From Dendrophyllia cribrosa (Eukaryota > Cnidaria > Anthozoa > Scleractinia > Dendrophylliidae), in the NCBI GenBank assembly GCA_024195265.1, contig JAJLRJ010000013.1, positions 5,372,612-5,436,611 on the forward strand: a stretch of DNA of 64,000 nucleotides, written 5' to 3'. The stretch's first letter is position 1; every line of letters begins with the position of its first letter. The notes below the pieces were generated by a model. It was given only the letters and a program-made list of their open reading frames with translations, was not told where the DNA came from and did no database searches. Position numbers and translations under genes: made by a program. Below, one piece after another: positions 1 to 11,600 of this stretch.

Positions 1-19
1 TAAGGACAAAGAACAACTT

Positions 20-1180
20 ATAGATTATGTATTTCGTTTGACATAAGGGGGGCAAAAGTGGTAAATAATATCTTTACCCGTGTTGAGATACGATAAATGG
101 TCCTTCTGGCGACAAGCGTTGTGAGAAAACTGAGAACGTCTTACGACGCTTGTGTAAGATACATACAATCATTAGAATCAACTTGGACCTTGGAAGATCC
201 GAGGAAGCATCTTCGTCGTGAAGTGGAGGCAAGAGAGAAGAGCCTTGTAGGGCAGCCCAACAATACTGGCGGTGCCTTGTTCTCTGGTGCTGCTTTTGGA
301 GGAGAGAACGTTAAGAACAGTGCCTTTTGCGACGGATCACACCCTTCGAACTCATACAAAATCATCCCAACGGCTGACCAAAGACTCGAATTTCTCTACA
401 ACGAGCGGAGATGCTTCAGAAGAAGAAACAGTTTGACAAAGTATTATTACTCGAAGAAGCGTTGTTCGCAGTGCAATCGGAAACATTATGTGGCGCTCTG
501 CAAATCCACTGAAAAATGCGTCACCGATGAAAATGTAATATTGCTGCAGTCAGCACTTGTGAAAGTTGCTGCGGGTTCAAGAAGTTGTTAAGCGCGTTTA
601 CTCCATGATGGTGGATCTCAGCGCAAGTTTATCTCCTAAGATTTGACCAATCAAGATTGGAGCCCAACCGCTAAGGAAAGAAGAACTACTGGTTAGCCCG
701 TTTGGTCGTGATAAAAGTACAGACGAACTACGGTGTATGACTATGTACGGTGTATCATGAGTGGAGGAAAAAGGATTGTCGTTGATGCCTTGGTGTATAT
801 ATCCAGTGATTTCACTGGCTTTGTTGTCTCTGCGCATCTTCAAGATGATTGTTTCAATCTCCCTTATCTGCAAGGCAAGGTCTTCGTTTAGCAGATCCAG
901 TGAGGAAAAGAAGGCCGTTGGAGATAGACATCATCATTGTCAGTGATTATTATGGGTCGTTAGTCACTGGAAAGATTATTAAGGGAGATGGCCGGCTATA
1001 AATAGCAAGTTTGGTTGGCTTTTATCAGGACTAGTGGGTCAAGCTGGAACAGACGTTGCTGAGACACACTGCTACAGAACTGAAGTCTTGTCTGCTCAAA
1101 ATGATCAGTGAAACGCGGAACGGCATCTTTTCTAGTATTCTGGAAGTTGGAACCGCTCGGTGTAATGCTTTATGGTGAAT
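20..1180 (+). pseudogene. BEL/Pao retrotransposon polyprotein relic
   Basis: A decayed piece of a BEL/Pao LTR retrotransposon. An open stretch at 97-591 ends in a cysteine-rich region of the Pao type: FCDGSH, then RCFRRRNS, then CSQCNRKHYVALC, which is the nucleocapsid-like zinc region of that family. Beyond its stop the same direction still reads, with stops and frameshifts, as the aspartic-protease region: HDGGSQRKFIS at about 605-640 (active-site D-G/S-G-like), then GGKRIV, GFVVSAH and SDYYGSLVTGKI up to about 1000. No reverse transcriptase, integrase or LTRs are seen, so this is a truncated dead copy. Family assignment rests on motif order and is fairly safe; the exact ends are not. Confidence 0.7.
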
Positions 1181-1186
1181 TTTATT

Positions 1187-1655
1187 CGACGCGACTCGTA
1201 CTTTAGAGTGTCCGTGAATGCGGAGTATCTGTATAATAACCTGCTTAAATGTATATCTACAATATATGCTAATTAAGCTTTGCCTATGAGTATGCAAAAC
1301 ACTGTTGTACAATAGGCCACTTCGAAAAGTACCATAATAATCTTTTATGTGCTTGCAGGCTCATCCTCAACGGGGTGTAATTCAGAGTACATGTAGAAAT
1401 GCTAGGACGTAGCATTGTGTGTCCGTATACAAATGTGCACCGTATGCAAATTGTCAAGAAGTTGAAGCATAGCACGTGCAGTTCGTGCTGAAAACAAAGA
1501 AATTGGAAAAATCAGGCTTACATCAAGCACCACCCAAAACCTGCACTATAAAGAGTATTATGGTATTCTTCGAAGTGGGTTATACGAGCTGATTAAGGTC
1601 AAAAGAAACAATACATTGCTGCATAATACTGTATATGCTAATGCGATATGTTACA
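1187..1655 (+). repeat. Direct repeat copy 1 flanking the gypsy relic (interrupted by a MITE)
   Basis: The segments 1187-1314 and 1581-1655 together match 4066-4255 in the same orientation with few substitutions. The two copies bracket the Ty3/gypsy relic. They could be remnants of long terminal repeats or a target duplicated around the insertion; the sequence does not decide. Confidence 0.65.
1315..1580. mobile_element. 266-bp TA-target MITE inserted into direct repeat copy 1
   Basis: Terminal inverted repeats begin GGCCACTTCGAA and end TTCGAAGTGGGT, and the similarity continues inward to CCATAATA / TATTATGG. The element sits between TA (1313-1314) and TA (1581-1582). The second copy of the host repeat has the uninterrupted site at 4185-4186, so the ends are read from a filled/empty comparison. 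TA target and size suggest a Tc1/mariner-type non-autonomous element. No coding capacity. Confidence 0.7.
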
Positions 1656-1879
1656 TCCTTTTTCTTAACCAAACAATATGCACTAGAAGGAGAACGGAAA
1701 AAACAGTTTTACTGACTAACTCTTGATCATAAATATCCTATAAGTATTGTAAACGAATGAAGTCATTGAAATAAAATTTGCTATCTTGCATTCATGTATC
1801 GCAGCCAATATCTACTCAAATAACAGTCAAAGGATAAGCCTTTCCGGTGCTCGGATTTCACGGCCCGAGCGAGACTTTG

Positions 1880-4062
1880 GTGAACAGCTCTCGGTTTCCC
1901 TCCTTACTTGGTGGCTCCTTGTCCGCTGGGACGGGATCTTGTGGGTCGACATCTGAAGATATTTGAATCCTGGGTGTGGTCGTTCTTCCTTGTGAGGTAC
2001 CGCTCGACGAGTTGTTTGTTACGTTGTTGGGGAACTGCTTGGTCTGAGGTGGATCCTATTCCTTCGCAACTGGGCACCGGTTTCGGTTTCCACAATATAG
2101 GACCGGGGTGTATCTCTGTGATCTATGACCTTAGCGGGATTCCACGTCTTTCTCACGGGATCCTGTATGTAGATGGTTTGGTCCTTATGTAGCTCAGGCG
2201 GTTCCTTGGTGTGTCTGTTGTAATAATGGCCCTGGTTGTCCTGTCTCGCCTTAAGCCAGTTCCTAAAATCCTCTTGATTTATTGATGGATAGATCTTCCC
2301 AGGGAGTGTGAATTTAAAAATTCAGCCATTAAAGAGTTCAGCCGGTGATGCTATGTTGGAACTCAGGGGCGGTGTTCGCAGTGCCACAGGGCTAGATCTA
2401 TGTCCTTCCTTGTCTCTCTGCACTTTAGGATGGTCTTCTTGACCGTTTGGACTTTAAGTTCAACAAACCCATGGCCACGTGGATAGTGAGGGGATGATGT
2501 CACGATCTCGAAGCGGTGAGAGGTGAATTGGGTACCGTTGTAATCAACAACTATCAGAAACCACGACTGTTGGGTGTAAAACAAATCTGCACTCACGGCT
2601 TGCCACGGTCTTGAAGGGATTTCTGTAAGGAATATCATGGGTTCCTTTTGCTGGGAGTTTTGGTACTTCTGGCAAACACTACACGAGTTTACGAGAGTTT
2701 CTATTTCTCTGTAAATGCTCGGCCAGTAGACACACGGACTTGGCTCGCAGTTTGCATTTTTCTATGCCAAAGTGTCCTTCATGAATATGCTGCAAGATAT
2801 TGCTTCGCAGGGATTCAGGGACTATGACTCGGCTGCCCAGGAGTGCTAACCCATCTTCTACTGACATATCATCTCGTAGGGAGCAGTACGGTTTTACTGC
2901 CGATCAACTTTCTTCACATTGTCGGGCCAGCCTTGCACAACCTGACGGGATAGCAGCCGTAGGGTTTGGTCTTTTGTAGTTTCGTCTTTAAACTCTTGCA
3001 TTTTGGCTGGAGTGATTCTGATTAGATGGTGAACTTTCACTTTCATGTCTGGTACTTCGATTTCATCCAATGGCGAGAGGCGGGACAGGGCGTCGGCTGT
3101 GACCATTTCTTTCCCCTGGAGATATTTGAAATTACAGTCATAGGGTTGTAGACGAACATCATTCTTTGAAGGCGTGGGGTGCCTGCATAAGGTTCTTCTT
3201 GTGGATTTGCTCTAGAGGCCGATGGTCGGTTTTTTAAAACCACAAAACGATCTTCCATAGAGATAGGAGTGGAACTTTTCACAGCCATAGACCACTGCTA
3301 ACAGTTCTCGTTCAATGTTGGCGTATCGAGTCTCCGCAGGGGTAAGTGCTTTCGATACAAACGCTACCGGCCTGTTCTTCTGGAACAAAGCTGCACCCAG
3401 GCCCTTAATATATGCATCAACGTAATGGACAACTGGTTCATTTCTGTCATATTACGCCAGGGTAGTTGCTGTACAAATCATTGACTTCACCTTTTGAAAA
3501 GCTTTTGAGTGTGATGGATACAACGCAAAGTCAACGTTCTCTTTTAGGAGGCCTCTTAGTGGTGCAGTATAGTCAGCTAGCTTGGGGATGAATGAGCTCA
3601 TATAAGTTGCCATCCCTAAGAAAGTGTGAAGCTCCTTCTTGTCTTTGGGTGTTTCCATTCCTTCTATGCCTCTGATTTTGTCTGGGTTAGGCTTTACGCC
3701 ATCTGGTGTGTAAAGTATACCGAAGAAATTGCACTCCTTTGTCTTGATGATAAACTTCTCGTCATTAAGCTTAATGCCGGCTTTCCTGGTACGTTCCATA
3801 GTTTCATGTAGGTGTAAGTCATGTTCTTTATCATTCTTTCCATTGACAGTAATGTCATCTGCGATGCCGATGGCTCCATGGCAATTACGGTATGTTTCGT
3901 CAATCTTGAATTGAAAGATGTCTTGACTCACGCGTAGGCCGAATGGCATCCTAAGGAAACGGAATCGGCCGAATGGTGTGTCAAATGTTGTTAGATACGA
4001 GAATTCTTCATCCAGTTTGACATTCCAGTATCCATTTCGAGCATCGAGCTTGCTGAAAAGTA
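1880..4062 (-). pseudogene. Ty3/gypsy retrotransposon pol relic
   Basis: Read on the minus strand, pieces occur in normal gypsy pol order. Reverse transcriptase lies at about 4050-3450 (MPFGLRVSQDIFQ, then IADDITVNG in place of the YVDD box, then FLGMATYMSSFIP). RNase H follows at about 3350-3060 (start of the bridge to DALSRLSPLDE). The integrase zinc-binding/HHCC region is at 2870-2680 (ILQHIHEGHFGIEKC), the integrase core at 2640-2360, and the C-terminal tail at about 2180-1950 (DTPRSYIVET, RRNRIHLR in translation). Several stops and frameshifts break it, so it cannot encode a working protein. Confidence 0.85.
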
Positions 4063-4065
4063 TGC

Positions 4066-4255
4066 GACTCGTACTTTTTTTGTCCGTGAATGCGGAGTAT
4101 CTGCATAATAACCTGCTTTAATGTGTATTTACAATATATGCTAATTAAGATTTGCCTATGAGTATACAAAACACTGTTGCACAATACGTGCTGATTAAGC
4201 TCAAAAGAAGCAATACATTACTGCATAATACTGTACATGCTTATGCGATATGTTT
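4066..4255 (+). repeat. Direct repeat copy 2 flanking the gypsy relic
   Basis: Same sequence as 1187-1314 plus 1581-1655 but uninterrupted, so it provides the empty site of the MITE at 1315-1580. Confidence 0.65.
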
Positions 4256-5251
4256 CACTTGGGATGTCCGATCCTCTCGTATTTCAAGACGAAGCACACA
4301 GGAATTGGTGACCCTTTTATCAACAATAGGGAAGGAAGATACACATTCCAGTTGTCTTGAAAACTAGATAGACCACGACTTTCTTCTTATATGGGAATCT
4401 ATAAATAGAGGCTGCATGCATTGGTGGGTCGCCTGGCAAGGAATCCAGAATAGCTTATGAGCTACGAACAAATTATCGACAGTCAGTCAAGAGAAGGATT
4501 CATAGAAAAAAAGGAAAATCCGTATCGTCACACTGGAACTTTCCACTTCATCTATCATGAACCTGTTGTTAAGAAAGACTGAGACACAACTAAAATAAGG
4601 ATAGACTATGATGACTATGCAAGGATCTCGACTGATTTTCTCAGCCTCAACGATCGTCTTCATCACGGGACCTTCCCTTCCGCCAGTTCTATCTGCCATT
4701 TTATTGATTTAAGTCTATCAAATAGCCATGAGAGCAGAAAATGTCTTTCCTACAGTTGATGAATTAAATGTTGTCGACCGAGACGCAGTGAGGTTTCTAT
4801 GGATTAAGAATCTTCACGGGTCAATTGATGGAGAAGAAAACACTGATTGCTATAGATTTCGTTGAGTGCTCTTTAGAGCGTATCTCTCGCAATTTCTCCT
4901 TGGAGTGACTCTAACGTCGTATTCTATTTGGATCAATCGTTTTTGGTTGTTTGGTTGGTTGGGTTTTCTCGTGTTCTGTTAGGAAAAAAAAACATGTTTT
5001 GTTGATTTGGTTGATCAACTTTTTCAACCAGCTCGAAACCTAGTTGAAACGGTTGAAAACGATGTGTATTGCCCGCTGACATGTTTGCAGACATCAATTT
5101 TCGCGTGTCGCCATCATTTTTGCGCGTCACTCGTCAAAATTATCAACAACCAAAATGGTGGTCTTTTTAACATGTTTTGATCACGATTCCGGTAATGTGC
5201 TGCTTGATAGAAACACTTTTCAAAATGAAACATGTTTCATTCACGACCAGA
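4256..5251. other. No gene recognised; probable MITE remnant and possible 3' UTR
   Basis: No coding region is recognisable. The part from about 4935 to 5275 has repetitive character (repeated ACATGTTTTG motifs near 5000, 5170 and 5255) and its outer end runs into the terminal exon of the modular gene. A minus-strand AATAAA (complement at about 4700-4705) could serve as that gene's polyadenylation signal. Confidence 0.35.
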
Positions 5252-5444
5252 CTAAACATGTTTTGCCCTAGTGTGAACACATACCATCTCCTTGTGAATA
5301 ACTCTCGCTATTGAGCCAGCTCTGCGCACCAGACTGCTGTACGAGCGAACAACATACACGTGTTTATTTCTGTAGGTGATAGGTCGGAGGTATCTGTGGT
5401 CAATACGGCCAATACCAACCACGTAAACCTGCACGTCTAGGCGC
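5252..5444 (-). CDS. Divergent vWA domain, terminal exon
   Basis: Acceptor CTTTTTTTTCTTAACAG, phase 2. It encodes RLDVQVYVVGIGR and VRRAGSIARVIHKEM, the C-terminal half of the vWA fold, then a short tail VCVHTRAKHV and a stop. The tail lies in repetitive sequence that continues toward 4935, so the stop appears to come from an inserted repeat. A donor GTATGTG after HKEM (5285) is possible if more exons exist, but none was recognised downstream. Confidence 0.65.
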
Positions 5445-5604
5445 CTGTTAAGAAAAAAAAGGTTAACTAATTAGTAGTGAAGTCGAACTTTCTCAATACG
5501 GACACCAAAGCTAACTGGGACAGACCCAAGCCTATGCATTACAGAAGTGTCCTTATTACAGAGGTAGGGATTGTATGAATTTTTTGGTATCTAACTGTGT
5601 AAGG

Positions 5605-5639
<35 letters not shown>

Positions 5640-8600
5640 GAATTATTCAGAATGGTCTCGTACAGGAGCCCATAATCCCGGAGCGTGCAACTTCCATACT
5701 GCGCCTGTGAAACGGCGTTTTTACAAGTAGGTTTATTTTTAGATAAGCCTTTCCCGCGAATGGTTTCGGAAAGCCAATCACAAGCAATTGCATAATTAAT
5801 AACTATTCACATACTCACATAGTGACTGGAAATCAGACATTCACCACACAGGAATGTGAACATGTGAATAGTTATTGATTATGCAATTGCTTGTTATTGG
5901 CTTTCCGAAACCAATTCGCGGGAAAGGCTTATCTAAAAATAAACCTACTTGTGAAAACGCCGTTGCACGAATTTATGGTAGCTGCACGCTCCGGGTAATG
6001 GGCTCCTGTCTCGTATCATATCTGATAAGTCTGGCTTACACATGAAATTCAATACTTCGTATTCCAGTTGCTCTTAATTTCCGGAATAAGAGGCTTGTTT
6101 TATTCTCTTCAAGTAGGAAGAAATAAGATATCCGAAAATGACAAACGCAAAGAAATATGAATTAAAAGGAAAAATTAACGACTAAACCCCTCAAAATTCC
6201 ATCAAGATGGCAATTTTGATTTCTTGACCGCCTGTTACGAAATCAAATTTTATGAAGTGTAATCCACTTCCATCCTTGTAATCCTGCACATTTCTCAAAG
6301 CTACCGCTCCTGTTTTGGAGCTGAATTTTTGGCGGCATTTGTAGATGCATCATGGAAATTAAGATAGCTAAATTTTGTTATTTCGGCTGGCAGGGTCCCG
6401 TTAACTGAATACCTGAATTGTGATGGCAGCCTCTTGATGATGTAGGATGATCGCCTGGTCTGCCTTCCGCTGAAAAGCACCACTAGAATCTTCCGCACAA
6501 AGGAGTATTTGATTCTCCTTGAGAAGAAGTACCGCAAACACGCCCGCAGTCCCAGATCAACACGCCTTCCATTCTGGTTTGGATACCGAATGCTATTCAA
6601 CGCTCCTTCCACCGAACGTAGAGAGCCGTACTGATTGAAACGCATGCGCAGATGTGGTCGGCGGGCATAACTTGCTACTCCGATGTGTGATTGATGTTTG
6701 CTGATTGCGAAGCGCCGAGCAATGGACTTGATGAACGCCTTCTCAAGGTAAAAGTTTCGGCGGCCAACGTAGCGAGATCCGTCGATCAAGAACGCGATGT
6801 CAGCGGTTACAGGAATGTGGGAGACACCTGTTGGAAGCACGTGATCATGAGTGACAATAAGTTTTAAACAAAGAACGTATAACATATCTTTTTTTCACAC
6901 TTTTGTATTACGTAGCATATTTAATTTGCAAATTTATAAAACCTTTTTTTGAGGGCTCCCATGGATAGTAATCACTGCTTTACAGAAAAGATAACTTTCC
7001 TTCAATAGAGACATCAACTCTGAATAACAACTATGCTTTCTAAACTTAAGATTTCTGAAATGGTCGGTTATAATTATTTACTTACTTCCGGATGGTAATC
7101 TTGGGCGGGGACGTGGAGGTGGACGTACGGGAAAGATTGGTCTAATGGAACCTAAAACAAGAAGTCGATAAACGATATTCTGTCAATAAAGAGGCCAAAC
7201 TGCCCATCAAGCTGGCGTTTATATCAGGTTTCCGTAGCATTCCGTATCATTTTATTGTAATATTATTACAAATAAAGTGAATATGATCATCGCAGCTATA
7301 CAGCATTTCGGAAAGTAATTGCAATTAGAGTTTTTCAGCCTCCTCTTTTATTCGTTTTAAAGAAGTTCCTGTGAAACGGTTAAGATAGCGCATTCAAATC
7401 ATCCGTGAAAGAGACTAATTTTAACTAGTTTTACTCACACGCTTTTCTTACAAGCTTTGCTTAGACTCCTGCTTAGGACAATTAAAATACCTGCACATTT
7501 GCTTATATTTAAATATTTGGGTCGTTTGTAAGGAGACAAAAAGATTACATGAAACAACTTTTAAATATTAAAGGTGGGCGAGATTGAAATTGGTTTAAAC
7601 CAGTCTTTTGTTAATCTAAGTGTCCCATCATGTCGACCTTCATTACAGCCTTTTAAAAGTCTCAAGCTACACAGACTCTCAGTTTTATTTAAAAAAATAG
7701 CCCAACTAACCACTATACCATCGTACCTTGTCAGTGAATTCATAGAATAATAGGCTCCATGCTGTGTCATGTCATGATTCATTAATTTAGGGTTACTTAG
7801 ACCAGCACATTTCCCTTCCTCTTTTCCTTTTTTGGTTGATGTTTGTTCATTCAAATGATCCGTGATATAGACTAAGGAGATTCACTTAACTAGTTTTAAT
7901 TTGTAACATTCATTTAATATTTACAAGATACGTATGCCAAGGAGTATAGATAATGTAATAAAAGGCCAAAATAATAACGACTTGCCATGCTACATTTAGT
8001 TATTTACCTTTCCTGAAGCATCTCCTCTTTCGGCGCAAAATCTGCCTGGCACTAAGGGCCCTGTTAAACACTTGCATACACGAGATTCGTCCACGGAAAT
8101 AGCTTCGAACACCAATACGAGCTCCCATTCTTACGGGGTAGTTGGTGGCCAGTCTTATTCGACCGATATATGTACTGGCAGTGAACCGTCTATTGAGAAA
8201 CAACTTCGCGCGCCCAGTTCGTTGGTTGTAAGTTGTACCAACAAACTGCCATCGTCCACGTATCACTCGTCTGCTCTTTACCGGTTTGGTCCAGCGGAGT
8301 CTTCCACGACCCCTAAACTGTGCATACAGCATTCTTGGTGAAACCATCCAGAAATGCACGCCCCAGCCGTTCGGCTTGTAGTTGAAGATGGGTCCCGCCT
8401 TTCCTTGATGGTAGATCCACGCCAAGAGTGTAATGGATCGTTTTGTGTCCAGTCTCCCTCGATTTGGAAATTGAATGTAACTGTTCGACCTACCATAGAA
8501 GTAATAGGAACCGTGAGGTTTTCCATCGGGACCTGGAGCGGGCCTGACATGACTGAGTATTCCCGACGGGTTCCGGAACCTGCTGATATCCCTGCCACGT

Positions 8601-11600
8601 GTTCGTGACGTCAGAGGGTATACAGCGACGGCGCGTACGTGACCTAAAATGAAGTAAATAAACGATATTATGTTCAGAGTGGCTAAATAACCCTTCATGT
8701 GGGCGTTGATAACAGGTTTCCATAGTTTGAAGCGACCATGGCGTATTTCTACTAATAGAGACGAGAGGTACGTTCATCGAAATGTTTCCCTGGACAATAT
8801 TCCCCCCGTTCACTTTGCCACTTGCTTTGATAGAACGCTAATCCATCTTATTGTCACACTCCCATCACTTTGTTCGCCTGTACCTATTTTATAAACGTGC
8901 TCCTAGTTTAGAAATGCGTATGATAATCATAATCACCTTACTTTATCTTCAGTTGATCTAAGTGTCCCATCATGTTGACATTCATTATAGCCTTTTAAAA
9001 GTCTCAAGCCACACCGACCCTCAGATTTATTTAAAAAAGATAGCCCTAATAACGACTATACCACCGCACGTTAGCAGTGATTTCATAGAATTATGGGATT
9101 CATGTTGTGTGTATGAATCATGAATTTGGAGTTACCAAGACCACCACTTTTCCCTTCCCCTTTCCTTTTTCGATTTACGTTTGTTCATTCAAATCGTCTG
9201 TAAAAGAGACTAAGGAGTCAGATTCACTTAACTGGTTTTACTCAGGATCTTTTCTAACCAGACTAATATGATATGCACTGTTTGGTTTAATTCGTAACAG
9301 TCATTAAAAAAATTAAACGTATGCCAAGGAGTATGGATGATGTGATAAAGGCCAAAATAATAACGAGTTGCCATGCTACATTTAGTTATTTACCTTTCCT
9401 GAAGCATCTCCTCTTTCGGCGCAAAATCTGCCTGGCACTAAGGGCCCTGTTAAACACTTGCATACACGAGATTCGTCCACGGAAATAGCTTCGATCACCA
9501 ATACGAGCTCCCATTCTTACGGGATAGTTGGTGGCCAGTCTTATTCGACCGATATATGTACTGGCAGTGAACCGTCTATTGAGAAACAACTTAGCGCGCC
9601 CAGTTCGTTGGTTGTAAGTTGTACCAACAAACTGCCATCGTCCACGTATCACTCGTCTGCTCTTTACCGGTTTGGTCCAGCGGAGTCTTCCACGACCCCT
9701 AAACTGTGCATACAGCGTTCTTGATGAAACCATCCAGAAATGGACGCCCCAACCGTTCGGCTTGTAGTTGAAGATGGGTCCCGCGTTTCCCTGATGGTAG
9801 ATCCACGCCAGGAGTGTAATGGATCGTTTTGTGTCCAACCTCCCTCGATTTGGAAATTGAATGTAACTGTTCGACCTACCATAGAAGTAATAGGAACCGT
9901 GAGGTTTTCCATCGGGGCCTGGAGCGAGCCTGACATGGCTGAGGATTCCCGACGGATTTCGGAATCTGCTGATATCCCTGCCACGTGTTCGTGACGTTAG
10001 AGGGTATACAGCGACGGCGCGTACATGACCTAAAATAAAGTAAATGAACGATATTCTGTTAAGAGTGGCTAAATAAATATTACCCAGCATGTTGGAAGTT
10101 ATATCAGATTTCAATAGCATAAAGCGACCATGGAGTATTTCTCCGAATAGGGACGAGAGGTACGTTCAACGGAATGTTTCCCTGGACATTCTTTCCCCCG
10201 TGCCGTTTGCCACTTGCTTTTAATAGAATGCTAATCCTTCTTATGGTCACACTGCCATCTCTATGTTCGCCTCTACCTATCATCTAAATGTGCTCCTAAT
10301 TTAGAAATGCGTATAATAATCACATGCATCTTACTTTATCATCAGTTGATCTAAGTATCCCATCATGTTGACATTCATTATAGCCTTTTAAAAGTCTCAA
10401 GCCACACCGACCCTCAGATTTATTTAAAAAAATAGCCCAACTAACCACTACACCACCGTACCTTAGCAGTGATTTCATAGAATTATGGGATCCATGTTGT
10501 GTGCATGATTCATGAATTTAGAGTTACTAAGACCAACACATTTCCCTTCCTCTTTCCTTTTTCGGTTTACGTTTGTTCATTCAAATGATCCGTGAAAGAG
10601 GCTAAGGAGAGTCACTTATTATAACTAGTTTTACTCACAATCTTTCCTAACAAGACTAACATGATATGGCTGTATATTTTTAATTCGTAACAGTCATTAC
10701 AAATTTACTGGGCACGTATCCCAAGGAGTAAAGATAATGTAATAAAAGACCAAAATAATAACGACTTGCCATGCTACATTTAGTTATTTACCTTTCCTGA
10801 AGCATCTCCTCTTTCGGCGCAAAATCTGCCTGGCACTAAGGGCCCTGTTAAACACTTGCATACACGAGATTCGTCCACGGAAATAGCTTCGAACACCAAT
10901 ACGAGCTCCCATTCTTACGGGGTAGTTGGTGGCCAGTCTTATTCGACCGATATATGTACTGGCAGTGTACCGTCTATTGAGAAACAACTTCGCGCGCCCA
11001 GTTCGTTGGTTGTAAGTTGTACCAACAAACTGCCATCGTCCACGTATCACTCGTCTGCTCTTTACCGGTTTGGTCCAGCGGAGTCTTCCACGACTCCTAA
11101 ACTGTGCATACAGCATTCTTGGTGAAACCATCCAGAAATGCACGCCCCAGCCGTTCGGCTTGTAGTTGAAGATGGGTCCCGCCTTTCCTTGATGGAAGAT
11201 CCACGCCAAGAGTGTAATGGATCGTTTTGTGTCCAGTCTCCCTCGATTTGGAAATTGAATGTAACTGTTCGACCTACCATAGAAGTAATAGGAACCGTGA
11301 GGTTTTCCATCGGGACCTGGAGCGGGCCTGACATGGCTGAGTATTCCCGACGGGTTCCGGAACCTGCTGATATCCCTGCCACGTGTTCGTGACGTCAGAG
11401 GGTATACAGCGACGGCGCGTACGTGACCTAAAATGAAGTAAATAAACGATATTATGTTCAGAGTGGCTAAATAACCCTTCATGTGGGCGTTGATAACAGG
11501 TTTCCATAGTTTGAAGCGACCATGGCGTATTTCTACTAATAGAGACGAGAGGTACGTTCATCGAAATGTTTCCCTGGACAATATTCCCCCCGTTCACTTT

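Larger units (their letters stand above)
8000..10783. repeat. 2784-bp tandem duplication, copy 1 (two laminin-G-like exons)
   Basis: Exon ends 8008 and 9394 correspond to 10792 and 12178, both at an offset of exactly 2784 bp. Introns between match closely. Within the unit, the two exons are themselves about 1.39 kb apart, pointing to an older single-exon duplication. Confidence 0.85.
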
